Shown piece after piece: positions 1-8,321 of a DNA stretch of 19,664 nucleotides; positions within the stretch are counted from its first letter, which is position 1; each line of letters starts with the position of its first letter. Source of the DNA: JAKZSU01 sp047517485 (GTDB lineage: Bacteria; Pseudomonadota; Alphaproteobacteria; UBA7887); NCBI GenBank assembly GCA_047517485.1, contig JAKZSU010000229.1, positions 1 through 19,664 on the forward strand. Reading direction: 5' to 3'. Below the pieces are notes generated by a model, which saw nothing but the letters and a program-made list of their open reading frames with translations, was not told where the DNA came from and made no database searches. Position numbers and translations under genes: made by a program.

Positions 1-123
1 CACTTTGTTACAGATCCTCTCGGTGACCCTCTTCGAGAAAATGCCCATACATCAAGCACTTGCGGGAGACGAAAACAGATGCAACGCTTCGCAAATAACC
101 AACCAATTGAATTTATTCGATTT

Positions 124-141
<18 letters not shown>
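1..141 (+). mobile_element. Right end of an IS4-family insertion sequence (partial)
   Basis: The first ~140 bp are AT-richer than the rest and hold the tail of an IS4-family transposase, then a short non-coding end with the 8-bp palindrome CACTAGTG at 133-140. On the minus strand, similarity to the sulfite reductase stops exactly here: the codons for Gly-Glu-Glu-Phe end at 142, and what follows is IS sequence. The IS end is therefore placed at about 140/141 (inferred). The left end and any target duplication lie outside the window, so the exact boundary and the IS name cannot be given. Confidence 0.8.
2..127 (+). CDS. IS4-family transposase, C-terminal 41 residues
   Basis: Frame 2 is open from the window edge to a TAA at 125-127 and encodes a C-terminal tail containing LLQILSVTLFEKMPIHQALA and ending NQLNLFDF. 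From memory this matches the conserved C-terminus of a common IS4-family (DDE, DUF4372/DUF4338-flanked type) transposase, in which an LLQILSVT-FEK-PI-QAL block and an NQLNLF end recur. The DDE catalytic core would lie to the left of the window. The gene reads toward, and ends about 15 bp before, the truncated sulfite reductase, so the IS inserted tail-first against that gene's 3' part. Too short for activity to be judged. Confidence 0.85.
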
Positions 142-1588
<1,447 letters not shown>

Positions 1589-1593
1589 TCCGG

Positions 1594-1899
1594 CTACTCC
1601 GCCGCGATCGCCGGCGCGGGCTGGTCACCGGCGGCGACGGTCGGGCCGGTCGCGCGGATCGCTTCGCGCAGACGCGCGGGTCGAATCTCTCCACCGTCGA
1701 CGTCGACATCGATGAGATAGGCTTCAATAACCTCGCCATTGGCGACCGCGGTATCCGCGACACTCTGCAAGGCCTGATAGCCGTCATCGTCCTGCGCCGG
1801 TTGGCTCGCGGCGATCGCAGGGGTCCAGGACTGGTGCTCGCCCAGGTACACCACCAAGCCGTCGCGGAGGCGGTTCGCCGTCATAATCTTTGTCGTCAT
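1594..1899 (-). CDS. DUF2849 small protein of the sulfite-reductase operon
   Basis: A 101-residue protein of the DUF2849 family, which in alphaproteobacteria typically sits between cysG and the sulfite/nitrite reductase gene. The biochemical role is unknown. Family features visible are the N-terminal TANRLRDGLVVYLGE, a central acidic stretch, YLIDVDVDGG near residue 60, and the conserved IRPARLREAIRATGPTV. ATG at 1899 was chosen over in-frame upstream codons because GAGG lies eight to nine bases before it, at the cysG stop, and because the upstream extension overlaps cysG coding sequence. It starts 10 bp after cysG ends and stops 5 bp before the reductase start, so it is a middle cistron of a tight operon. 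It is intact although its reductase neighbour is broken. It has no signal peptide or membrane segment and is presumably cytoplasmic. Confidence 0.85.
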   Translation of the reverse strand: MTTKIMTANRLRDGLVVYLGEHQSWTPAIAASQPAQDDDGYQALQSVADTAVANGEVIEAYLIDVDVDGGEIRPARLREAIRATGPTVAAGDQPAPAIAAE

Positions 1900-1909
1900 C
1901 GTCTGGTCC

Positions 1910-3325
1910 TCAACCCATTGCGAGAGTGGTGAGATCATGCGCCGATGCATCGTCAAGTTCGTGGGTCTTGGCGTAAGCGGCGACCTCGCCAATCACCACC
2001 AGGGCGGGTGACGTCACCGCCTCGTCCGCCATCAGCGCGCCAAGACCATCGAGACGCCCGGCGAGCACGCGCTGCTCGGGCAGCGAGCCGTTCTCGATCA
2101 CCGCGACCGGCGTCGAGTCATCGCGGCCGTGTTTGATCAACTGTTCGGCTATCCGTCCGGCATTGGCGACGCCCATGTAGACCGCGACGGTGTGACCGCC
2201 GCGCGCCACCGCCCGCCAATCCGCCTCGGGCGCACCGTCGCGCCCTTCGCCGGTGACCAGGGTTACCGTGCGGGCATGATCGCGATGGGTGAGCGGAATA
2301 CCGGCGATCGCGGCGCAGCCCAGCGCGGCGGTAATGCCGGGCACGATTTCGGCCTCGATGCCGTGCGCACGCAGCGCGTCGACCTCTTCGCCGCCGCGGC
2401 CAAAGATGAACGGGTCGCCGCCCTTGAGACGGACCACCCGGTGTCCGGCCTTGGCGTGGCGGACGATGGTCTGGTTGACCTCGTCCTGGCCCATTCGGTG
2501 GTCACCGCGTGCCTTGCCGGCATCGATCAGCGCGGCGTCGCGCCGGGCATACTCGAGAATCCGTGGTCCCACCAACCGGTCATGGATCACCACGTCGGCT
2601 TGTTCGAGAAGGCGCAGCGCGGCCAAGGTCAGAAGGTCGGGGTCGCCGGGCCCGGCGCCAACGATCGCCACATGTCCCACAGACTGCGTCGTGCCCGGCG
2701 AATTGATCAGCGCCAGCATATCGCGGCGCGCCCCATGCAGGTCGCCACGCACAACCGCGTCGGCGATCGACCTGTCAAAGACTTTCTGCCAGAGTTCCCG
2801 CCGCGCCCGTGGATTGGGAAGGGTTGCCGCGACCGCCGATCGGAAACCAGCGGCAAAGCGGGCCAAACGGCCGGTATTCTCCGGCAACACCGCTTCGATT
2901 CGCGCCCGTATTTTGCGCGCCAGCAACGGCGCCGTGCCATCGGTCGAGATCGCCACCATCACCGGGTCACGATCGACAATTGCCGGCATGGTGAAATCGC
3001 ATAGTTCGGGGCCATCGACAATGTTCGCCAGCACCCCCGCCACGGTCGCCGCTTCGGCAACCGATCGGTCGACAGCGGCATTCCCAGTGGCGCCAAACAC
3101 GACGGTCTGGCCGCGCACGTCGCCGGTGACAAAGGCTCGCTTATTCCAAACGAGACGCCCTTGGTGGGCAAGCTCAACGATCTCTGGCCCGGCATCGGGC
3201 GCGACAACGCACACCGCGGCGCCGGCGGACAGCAGACGGCGCACTTTTGGCACCGCCCTTTCGTTGCCGCCGACGACCAGGGTCGCCCGGTCCTTGACGG
3301 TCAAGACGATTGGCAGTCCGCTCAT
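1910..3325 (-). CDS. cysG: Siroheme synthase (uroporphyrinogen-III methyltransferase / precorrin-2 dehydrogenase / sirohydrochlorin ferrochelatase)
   Basis: Full-length trifunctional CysG of 471 residues. It methylates uroporphyrinogen III twice with SAM, oxidises precorrin-2 with NAD, and inserts iron to give siroheme. The N-terminal half is the dehydrogenase/ferrochelatase: a Rossmann start TLVVGGNERAVPKVRRLL, NIVDGPELCDFTMPAIVDRDPV (the Asp in NIVD corresponds to the catalytic Asp), and STDGTAPLLARKIR. The Ser of the usual GTSP motif, phosphorylated in Salmonella CysG, is Ala here. The C-terminal half is the methyltransferase: VAIVGAGPGDPDLLT at about 218, VVRLKGGDPFIFGRGGEE at about 297, then VPGITAALG. 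ATG at 3325 is preceded by GAGG eight bases upstream. It is the first gene of the cysG-DUF2849-cysI unit and supplies the cofactor its downstream neighbour needs. Confidence 0.95.
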   Translation of the reverse strand: MSGLPIVLTVKDRATLVVGGNERAVPKVRRLLSAGAAVCVVAPDAGPEIVELAHQGRLVWNKRAFVTGDVRGQTVVFGATGNAAVDRSVAEAATVAGVLANIVDGPELCDFTMPAIVDRDPVMVAISTDGTAPLLARKIRARIEAVLPENTGRLARFAAGFRSAVAATLPNPRARRELWQKVFDRSIADAVVRGDLHGARRDMLALINSPGTTQSVGHVAIVGAGPGDPDLLTLAALRLLEQADVVIHDRLVGPRILEYARRDAALIDAGKARGDHRMGQDEVNQTIVRHAKAGHRVVRLKGGDPFIFGRGGEEVDALRAHGIEAEIVPGITAALGCAAIAGIPLTHRDHARTVTLVTGEGRDGAPEADWRAVARGGHTVAVYMGVANAGRIAEQLIKHGRDDSTPVAVIENGSLPEQRVLAGRLDGLGALMADEAVTSPALVVIGEVAAYAKTHELDDASAHDLTTLAMG

Positions 3326-3726
3326 CGATTAGTCCTCGTCACGGCCGCGCCCGTTTCCTCACCAATGCGCACACCAAACCAACGCCGGTGCATCGGTCGG
3401 TGCCGCCTTGAAGGGCGATTTGTCGCGTTCAGAATCGACCCTTTCGGCATCGATCCGCGGTGTGACTATCCTGGATGCCGGCTCACCGGCAACCGCATGC
3501 GGCGTCTCCGGAGCGGTGGTTTTTGGCATCGGCATTGGCCATTCCTTCCAGGCGCAACGAGTGAATATGTAATTCAGCTGATACAGTCACTCATAAATGT
3601 GGTTCATGTTTCAATACATTTTAATATTGTTCAATTCGGATCGACGCGTGCGCACGCGGCCCTTGCCCGTCGATCGCGGCCGTGCCAAGTCACTGATATT
3701 GATGATTGGTATGGGAGGGAGAGCCT
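3326..3726. other. Intergenic gap between cysG and cysK with an AT-rich island
   Basis: No convincing gene: the open frames are not protein-like. The gap should hold the cysG promoter and the end of the cysK transcript. Base composition drops sharply in AT-rich 3560-3635. That stretch contains GAGTGA/TCACTC arms at 3559-3564 and 3587-3592, and an 18-bp imperfect dyad with CAATA/TATTG arms at 3612-3629. A self-complementary CGCGTGCGCACGCG is at 3645-3658. I could not assign a good -35/-10 pair for cysG, nor a terminator with a T-run for cysK. Confidence 0.5.
3612..3629. promoter_or_regulatory. AT-rich dyad upstream of cysG, possible second operator for the Rrf2 regulator
   Basis: CAATACATTTTAATATTG has 5-bp inverted arms (CAATA...TATTG). 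Read on the minus strand it begins CAATATTA, the same eight bases that open the dyad region in front of the Rrf2 gene (minus strand, ending near 5237). The similarity weakens after those eight bases. It is 287 bp before the cysG start, which is far for a simple operator unless the leader is long. Speculative. Confidence 0.25.
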
Positions 3727-4719
3727 TCAGAGCCCTTCGAACAACGGCGACGACAGGTAGCGTTCGGCGAACGACGCCAACACGATGACGATAAGTTTAC
3801 CCGCCATTTCCGGGCGCGATCCGATCTCGATTGCCGCCGCCAACGCGGATCCGGAAGAAATTCCCACCGGCAGGCCTTCGAGTCGGGCGGCCAGTCGCGC
3901 CGTCGAAAACGCCGTGTGATTGCCGATCCGCACCACTTCGTCGATCAAGTCGGTATCCAGGACTTCGGGGATAAATCCCGCGCCGATGCCTTGAATCTGG
4001 TGCAAACCGGGCGGCCCGCCGGAGAGCACCGGGCTGTCCTCGGGCTCGACCGCGACGACTTTTAGCGTCGGCTTCCGTGCCTTCAGGACTTTCGCCACGC
4101 CGGTGATCGTGCCGCCGGTCCCCACCGCGCTCACCAGCACATCGATTTTGCCCTGGCTATCGGTCCAGATTTCCTCCGCCGTGGTCTTGCCGTGAATGTC
4201 CGGATTTGCGGCATTCTCGAACTGTTGCGGCATATAGGCATCGGGCAGCTCGCTCACCAGCTTCTCCGCCCGATCGATGGCGCCGCGCATGCCCTTCCCG
4301 GCCGGAGTCAATTCGATTTCCGCGCCAAAAAACTGCACCATGCGGCCGCGTTCGGCGGACATGCTTTCCGGCATGGTGAGGATCAAACGGTAGCCCTTGG
4401 CGGCACAAACGAACGCCAGCGCGATCCCGGTATTACCCGAGGTCGGCTCGACTATCACTGTACTGGGGCCAATCTTGCCGGCGCGTTCGGCGGCTTGGAT
4501 CATCGCCAGGCCGATGCGGTCCTTGACCGACGACAAGGGATTGAAAAATTCGCATTTGCCCGCGAGATCGGCCAAACAGCCGGTCTCCGCCGCGATTCGC
4601 TTGAGCCGCACCAGCGGTGTCGCGCCGATCGTCTCGAGCAGCCCGTCATACATCATGCCCCTGCTGGTGGGCGCACCCTTCGGATCCTTCGCGCCCGATG
4701 TACTGGTTTTCTTGGTCAT
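3727..4719 (-). CDS. cysK: Cysteine synthase A (O-acetylserine sulfhydrylase)
   Basis: PLP fold-type II enzyme, 330 residues, making cysteine from O-acetylserine and sulfide in the cytoplasm. Visible motifs are YDGLLETIGATPLVRL from residue 24, the PLP lysine K66 in NPLSSVKDRIG, the substrate loop PTSGNTG at 92-98, the phosphate-binding GTGGTITG near 200, HQIQGIGAGFIPEVLD, and GISSGSALAAA. The first 22 residues are a Lys/Ser/Gly-rich extension before the usual CysK start. ATG at 4719 has GGA eight bases before it; a start at Met22/Met23 is possible. It lies 14 bp downstream of the Rrf2 regulator gene and is almost certainly cotranscribed with it. The C-terminus AERYLSSPLFEGL is normal for the family, so the gene appears intact. 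Confidence 0.95.
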   Translation of the reverse strand: MTKKTSTSGAKDPKGAPTSRGMMYDGLLETIGATPLVRLKRIAAETGCLADLAGKCEFFNPLSSVKDRIGLAMIQAAERAGKIGPSTVIVEPTSGNTGIALAFVCAAKGYRLILTMPESMSAERGRMVQFFGAEIELTPAGKGMRGAIDRAEKLVSELPDAYMPQQFENAANPDIHGKTTAEEIWTDSQGKIDVLVSAVGTGGTITGVAKVLKARKPTLKVVAVEPEDSPVLSGGPPGLHQIQGIGAGFIPEVLDTDLIDEVVRIGNHTAFSTARLAARLEGLPVGISSGSALAAAIEIGSRPEMAGKLIVIVLASFAERYLSSPLFEGL

Positions 4720-4733
4720 CGCTGGTTCCGGCT

Positions 4734-5183
4734 CTAAATCGCGAAATCCGGGCTCGCGCGCCGCGCCCGCGCGATTTCATCGCCCTTCATCTTCCAACAT
4801 AAGTCTTCAATGGTAACTGATTGTAGGGTCGCTTTTAATTGATTTTCGAGATCGTTGAGAACGGCTTGTAGAACCGGCCCCGGCGTGCCAATCTTTTGTG
4901 GCCTCGCCTCCTCATTGTCGCCCGCGCGCGCGGCGATGACCAGATCCCATAAGGTGATCCGCCGGCGCTCGAGCGCCAATCGATACCCGCCACTCGGGCC
5001 GCGAATACCGACCAAGATCCCCGCCCGCCCCAAGCGCTGCAGGATGGGCTCAAGGTATCGCGGCGGAATGCCCTGGCGTTCGGTGATATCGGCCGACTGA
5101 ACCAGCGCGCCGCCACCGTGCAAGGCGACGTCGAGGACCGCTTCGATCGCGGACATCTCTTTCTTGCTCAACCGCAGAAGCAC
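4734..5183 (-). CDS. Rrf2-family transcriptional regulator, CymR-like (no Fe-S cysteines)
   Basis: 149-residue winged-helix DNA-binding protein of the Rrf2 family (IscR, NsrR, CymR). The N-terminal helices LLRLSKKEMSAIEAVLDVA lead to the recognition helix region IPPRYLEPILQRLGRAGIL and the wing RGPSGGYRLAL at 61-71. The loop that carries three cysteine cluster ligands in IscR/NsrR reads ARAGDNEEARPQKIGTPG here and has none; the only cysteine is C129. It therefore resembles cluster-free CymR, the cysteine-metabolism repressor that in Bacillus works with CysK. Its position 14 bp upstream of cysK fits that role (inference). The start is GTG at 5183 with GGAG five bases upstream. The 5' region carries a dyad likely to be its own operator. 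Confidence 0.9.
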   Translation of the reverse strand: MLLRLSKKEMSAIEAVLDVALHGGGALVQSADITERQGIPPRYLEPILQRLGRAGILVGIRGPSGGYRLALERRRITLWDLVIAARAGDNEEARPQKIGTPGPVLQAVLNDLENQLKATLQSVTIEDLCWKMKGDEIARARRASPDFAI

Positions 5184-5220
5184 GACAGCTCCATCTGTAA
5201 TTCAAATTTTATAACAGTAT

Positions 5221-5234
5221 TATTATGTATAATA
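5221..5234. promoter_or_regulatory. Candidate Rrf2 operator between divergent genes
   Basis: TATTATGTATAATA has perfect 6-bp inverted arms (TATTAT/ATAATA) around a 2-bp centre, in a strongly AT-rich stretch (5203-5237) of otherwise GC-rich DNA. It sits 38 bp before the GTG of the Rrf2 gene and overlaps the best -10-like hexamer for that gene. A bound protein would therefore block its promoter (autorepression) and sit 29 bp from the -35 of the divergent pentapeptide gene. Assignment to this Rrf2 protein is inference from position and symmetry. Confidence 0.45.
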
Positions 5235-5252
5235 TTGGGAATAGGCAATCAA
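5226..5252 (-). promoter_or_regulatory. Possible promoter for the Rrf2-cysK operon
   Basis: On the minus strand, TTGATT (5247-5252) is followed after 15 bases by TATACA (5226-5231). The spacer is short, and TTGCCT with TAATAA is an alternative reading, so the exact boxes are unsure. The AT-rich context and its location support a promoter here. Confidence 0.35.
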
Positions 5253-5262
5253 AATCTGTTCT

Positions 5263-5290
5263 TTGACGAAACCGAGCAAATCCGTATCCT
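5263..5290 (+). promoter_or_regulatory. Sigma70-type promoter for the pentapeptide-repeat gene
   Basis: TTGACG (5263-5268), a 16-base spacer and TATCCT (5285-5290) place a start of transcription near 5297, giving a leader of about 26 bases before ATG 5323. This also argues against translation starting upstream of 5323. Confidence 0.5.
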
Positions 5291-5322
5291 CGGTTTCGAA
5301 CCCCAACGATCGAGAGCGATTT

Positions 5323-5733
5323 ATGTCCCGAATTTCTGTATTTCGCCACCTCTCGGCCGCGGCCGGCGCGGCAGCCGTATTGGCGATTGCGACCGCAGGT
5401 CCCGCCGACGCCTTTCTCGAGGATCATTTTGCCCGAATCCAGCAGGCGCTCGATGCCGGAGAGCCGGTCAATTGCGACCGCTGCAATTTGTCCTACGCCA
5501 ATCTGTCGGACCTCGACCTGACCGGATCGAGTTTTGTCGATGCCTACCTTTACGGCGCTCGCTTGCGCGGCACCATTTTGCGTGGCGCCACGCTCGATCG
5601 GGTCGATCTCACCCGCGCTGATCTCGCCGGCGCCGATTTTACCGGCGCATCGATGCCCGACATTCGTTCGACCAGCGCCAAATGGTGCGGTACCACGATG
5701 CCCGATGGGAGCACTAACGACAGTCGGTGCTGA
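5323..5733 (+). CDS. Exported pentapeptide-repeat protein
   Basis: 136 residues. A signal peptide is clear: MSRISVFRHLSAAAGAAAVL with a hydrophobic core and a probable cut after AGPADA, giving a mature start FLEDHFARIQQ. Next comes a cysteine pair (NCDRCN) at the entry to the repeat, then about ten pentapeptide units of the A(D/N)LxG type: LSYANLSDLDLTGSSF, AYLYGARLRGTILRGATL, DLTRADLAGADFTGAS. The end has two more cysteines (AKWCGTTMPDG and a C-terminal Cys). The four cysteines suggest two disulfides capping a periplasmic beta-helix. The same layout recurs in other small exported pentapeptide proteins; no function is known. It is divergent from the Rrf2 gene and shares its regulatory gap, so co-regulation with cysteine metabolism is possible but unproven. 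Confidence 0.85.
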   Translation: MSRISVFRHLSAAAGAAAVLAIATAGPADAFLEDHFARIQQALDAGEPVNCDRCNLSYANLSDLDLTGSSFVDAYLYGARLRGTILRGATLDRVDLTRADLAGADFTGASMPDIRSTSAKWCGTTMPDGSTNDSRC

Positions 5734-5752
5734 CCAACTGACAGAGTCGCCG

Positions 5753-6508
5753 TCATCCTAAACTGTGGCCGCCATCGACGACGATGACGCTGCCGGTCAT
5801 GAAGCGCGACGCGGCGGACGCCAAGACCAGGAGCGCGCCGTCGAGGTCTTGCGGCCGGCCCAAGCGTCGCTGCGGGATCTGAGCGTCGATCAGCTTTCTG
5901 CCCGCCTCGCTGGCGAAGAAGTCTCGATTCATATCAGTCTCGACATAGCCCGGCGCGATGGCGTTGACCTGAATGTCGTGGCGCGCGAGTTCGACGGCGA
6001 GCGCATGGGTGAGATGAATCAATCCCGCCTTGGCGGCGCCGTAACTCGAAAGCTGCCCGAGGGTGATCAAGCCACCGATCGAGGCGATGTTGATGATCTT
6101 GCCGCCTTCGCCACGCCGCGCCATGCGGGCCGCCGCCTCGCGCGCCATCAACCAGGCCCCTTTAAGATCGGTGTCGATCACCGTATCCCATTCGTCCTCG
6201 GTCATATCGAGCGCCGGTTTGGCAATCGCCACGCCGGAATTGTTGACCAGGATGGCGAGCGGTCCGAGTTTGTCCTCGGTCTCGGCGATCGCCTGTTCGA
6301 CATTCGCGGAGTCGGTAACATCGAGCAGCACGACGAGCGACTCGCCGCCGCCGACGGCGATTTCGGCGCCGACCTGTTCGAGCAAATCGACGTTGCGAGC
6401 GGCCAACGCGACTTTCGCCCCCGCCTTGGCCAAGGTGTGCGCGAAATGCCGACCAAGTCCGCGCGACGCGCCGGTGACCAGCGCGCACCGCCCCGTGAGG
6501 TCAAACAT
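5753..6508 (-). CDS. Short-chain dehydrogenase/reductase (SDR)
   Basis: 251-residue classical SDR, an NAD(P)H-dependent oxidoreductase acting on an unknown hydroxy/keto substrate. Visible are the cofactor motif TGASRGLG at 12-19, D63 in the LLDVTD loop (adenine contact), NNSG at 89-92, S143, and the catalytic pair Y156/K160 in SSYGAAKAG. The PG motif follows as APGYVETDM, and the C-terminus is VIVVDGGHSLG. In the position usually occupied by the tetrad Asn (D-T-N-L-K-G) this protein has Asp114. ATG at 6508 was chosen because all upstream in-frame sequence lies in the synthetase gene and GGA is nine bases before it. It starts 5 bp after the acyl-CoA synthetase stop, so the two are one operon. 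It may oxidise a hydroxyacyl or alcohol intermediate of the same route (inference). Confidence 0.9.
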   Translation of the reverse strand: MFDLTGRCALVTGASRGLGRHFAHTLAKAGAKVALAARNVDLLEQVGAEIAVGGGESLVVLLDVTDSANVEQAIAETEDKLGPLAILVNNSGVAIAKPALDMTEDEWDTVIDTDLKGAWLMAREAAARMARRGEGGKIINIASIGGLITLGQLSSYGAAKAGLIHLTHALAVELARHDIQVNAIAPGYVETDMNRDFFASEAGRKLIDAQIPQRRLGRPQDLDGALLVLASAASRFMTGSVIVVDGGHSLG

Positions 6509-6513
6509 AGGGA

Positions 6514-8196
6514 CTATTCCTTGCTTTCTCGGGTGGTCAGACCGCGCGCCCGTTCGCGCAACTCGAATTTGAGGATTTTCCCCGTCGAGGTCTTCGGAAG
6601 CGTGCCGAAGATCACCGTTTTCGGCGCTTTGTAGTGCGCCATGTTGGCGCGGCAAAAGGCAATCACGTCGCGGTCCGATAGCGATGCCGGTTCGCCATCG
6701 TCGGTCAGCGTGACGAACGCGCACGGCGTCTCGCCCCACTTCTCGTCGGGTCGCGCGACCACCGCCGCTTCCATGATCGCCGGGTGTCGGTAGAGCACTT
6801 CTTCGATCTCCAACGACGAGATGTTCTCGCCACCGGAAATGATAATGTCCTTGGACCGGTCCTTGACCTCGACGGTGCCGTCCGGGTGACGAACCGCGAG
6901 ATCTCCGGTATGGAGCCAGTCTCCGGCGAAGGCCCGCGCCGTCTCCTCCGGGTTTTTGAGATAGCCTTTCATCACGGTATTGCCGCGCAACAGGATCTCG
7001 CCAAGGCTGATCCCGTCGTGCGGTAGTTCCTCGCAGCTGTCCGGGTCACCGACGATCATACCCTCGAGCAGCGGATAGCCGTGGCCCTGCCGCGCCATCA
7101 AGCACGCCCGATCGCCGAGTTCGAGTGCCGCCCATTCGTCTTGCGGCGCGCAGATCATCGAAGGGCCGTAGCACTCGGTGAGGCCGTACAATTGAGTCAC
7201 GGTAAAACCGAGACGTTCCATGCCTTCGATGACGGCGCTCGGCGGTGCCGCGCCGCCGGTAAAGGCCTCGCAGCGATGCGCGAAGCGCCGCCGGGTGTCC
7301 TCGGGCGCGTGAAGCAACATGTTGAGCACCACCGGCGCGCCGCAGAATGTGGTCACGCGGTGGGTCGCGATGGCGTCAAAGATCGGCGCCGGCTCGACCC
7401 GCCGCAGACACACATGGGTGGCGGCGACGGATACCACCGCCCAGGGAAACGTCCAACCATTGCAATGAAACATCGGCAGGGTCCACAAATAGACGCTGTC
7501 GCGCCGCAGTTCGGTGGCCATGACGTTGGACAGCGCGTTCAAATAGGCGCCGCGATGATGGTAGACGACACCTTTGGGATTGCCAATGGTCCCCGAGGTG
7601 TAATTGAGCGCGATCGCGTCCCATTCGTCACCCGGACGCAGGCCGACGAAGTCGGGGTCGCCGGCCGCGATGAAGGCCTCATACTCGATCTCGCCGCACG
7701 GCGCGCCGGCAAACGCGGGATCGTCGACGCCGATGATCGTCGGCGGGCTGTCCATACCCGAGACGGCGTCCGCGACCACCGGGCCGAACTCACGATCGGC
7801 GACCAGAATTTTGCTTTCGCCATGCGCGAGAATATAGCGGATGGTGGCGGAATCGAGACGGGTGTTGATCGCGTTAAGGACCGCGCCGGTCATCGGCACG
7901 CCAAAATGGCACTCAAGCATTTGGGGAATATTGGGCAGAATCGCCGAGACCGTGTCGCCGCGTCCGATCCCCCGCGCCGCAAGCGCCGAGGCCAAACGGC
8001 GGCAGCGCGCGCGGAAGCTTCGGTAATCGAGGCGAATCGCGCCATAAACGACCGCGATTCGGGTCGGATAAACCGTCGCCGCGCGTTCCAAAAAACTGAG
8101 CGGCGACAGGGCGGTAAAGTTGGCCGCGCCCTTTTCCAGCCCCATATCATAGAGAGTGGCGGATTTGGCCTTGCGATGTGACGACTTTTGGGTCAA
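6514..8196 (-). CDS. Acyl-CoA synthetase (AMP-forming), DmdB/medium-chain type
   Basis: ANL-superfamily ligase of about 560 residues that activates a carboxylic acid to its CoA thioester via an acyl-adenylate. Motifs in order: YTSGTIGNPKGVVYHH (P-loop, about 196-211), the LTECYG adenine region at about 337, GDWLHTGDLAV at about 424, the hinge KDRSKDIIISGGENISS, and the C-terminal catalytic lysine in LPKTSTGKILKFELRE. The opening GLEKGAANFTALSPLSFLERAA is typical of the acyl-CoA synthetases that include 3-methylmercaptopropionyl-CoA ligase DmdB; substrate cannot be read from sequence. There is no ATG near the expected start. TTG at 8196 has an ideal GGAG six bases upstream, which I prefer to TTG at 8208; the first ATG is at 8145. 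Cotranscribed with the SDR downstream. Confidence 0.9.
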   Translation of the reverse strand: MTQKSSHRKAKSATLYDMGLEKGAANFTALSPLSFLERAATVYPTRIAVVYGAIRLDYRSFRARCRRLASALAARGIGRGDTVSAILPNIPQMLECHFGVPMTGAVLNAINTRLDSATIRYILAHGESKILVADREFGPVVADAVSGMDSPPTIIGVDDPAFAGAPCGEIEYEAFIAAGDPDFVGLRPGDEWDAIALNYTSGTIGNPKGVVYHHRGAYLNALSNVMATELRRDSVYLWTLPMFHCNGWTFPWAVVSVAATHVCLRRVEPAPIFDAIATHRVTTFCGAPVVLNMLLHAPEDTRRRFAHRCEAFTGGAAPPSAVIEGMERLGFTVTQLYGLTECYGPSMICAPQDEWAALELGDRACLMARQGHGYPLLEGMIVGDPDSCEELPHDGISLGEILLRGNTVMKGYLKNPEETARAFAGDWLHTGDLAVRHPDGTVEVKDRSKDIIISGGENISSLEIEEVLYRHPAIMEAAVVARPDEKWGETPCAFVTLTDDGEPASLSDRDVIAFCRANMAHYKAPKTVIFGTLPKTSTGKILKFELRERARGLTTRESKE

Positions 8197-8321
8197 ATCC
8201 GGCTCCAACGTGGTTGGTTTTGTCCTGGCTCGATGGTCATCCGCTGTCGAGCGAGATAACTATGACGGATGCGAACATAACGGTTCGCGGAGCGGGGAAG
8301 AAGGGAAGAGGCGGGGCGTCC

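Noticed and set aside
3645..3658. 14-bp perfect palindrome CGCGTGCGCACGCG
   Set aside because: Alternating CG-rich palindromes arise readily in this GC-rich genome; there is no T-run for a terminator and no partner copy, so it is mentioned only within the intergenic entry.
3161..3760. Possible gene across the cysG/cysK gap
   Set aside because: It begins antisense inside cysG and ends antisense to cysK, with no recognisable motif or ribosome site; the gap is better read as regulatory.
7081..8181. 366-codon plus-strand open frame
   Set aside because: Lies opposite the acyl-CoA synthetase gene, whose motifs are complete; composition is shadow-like.
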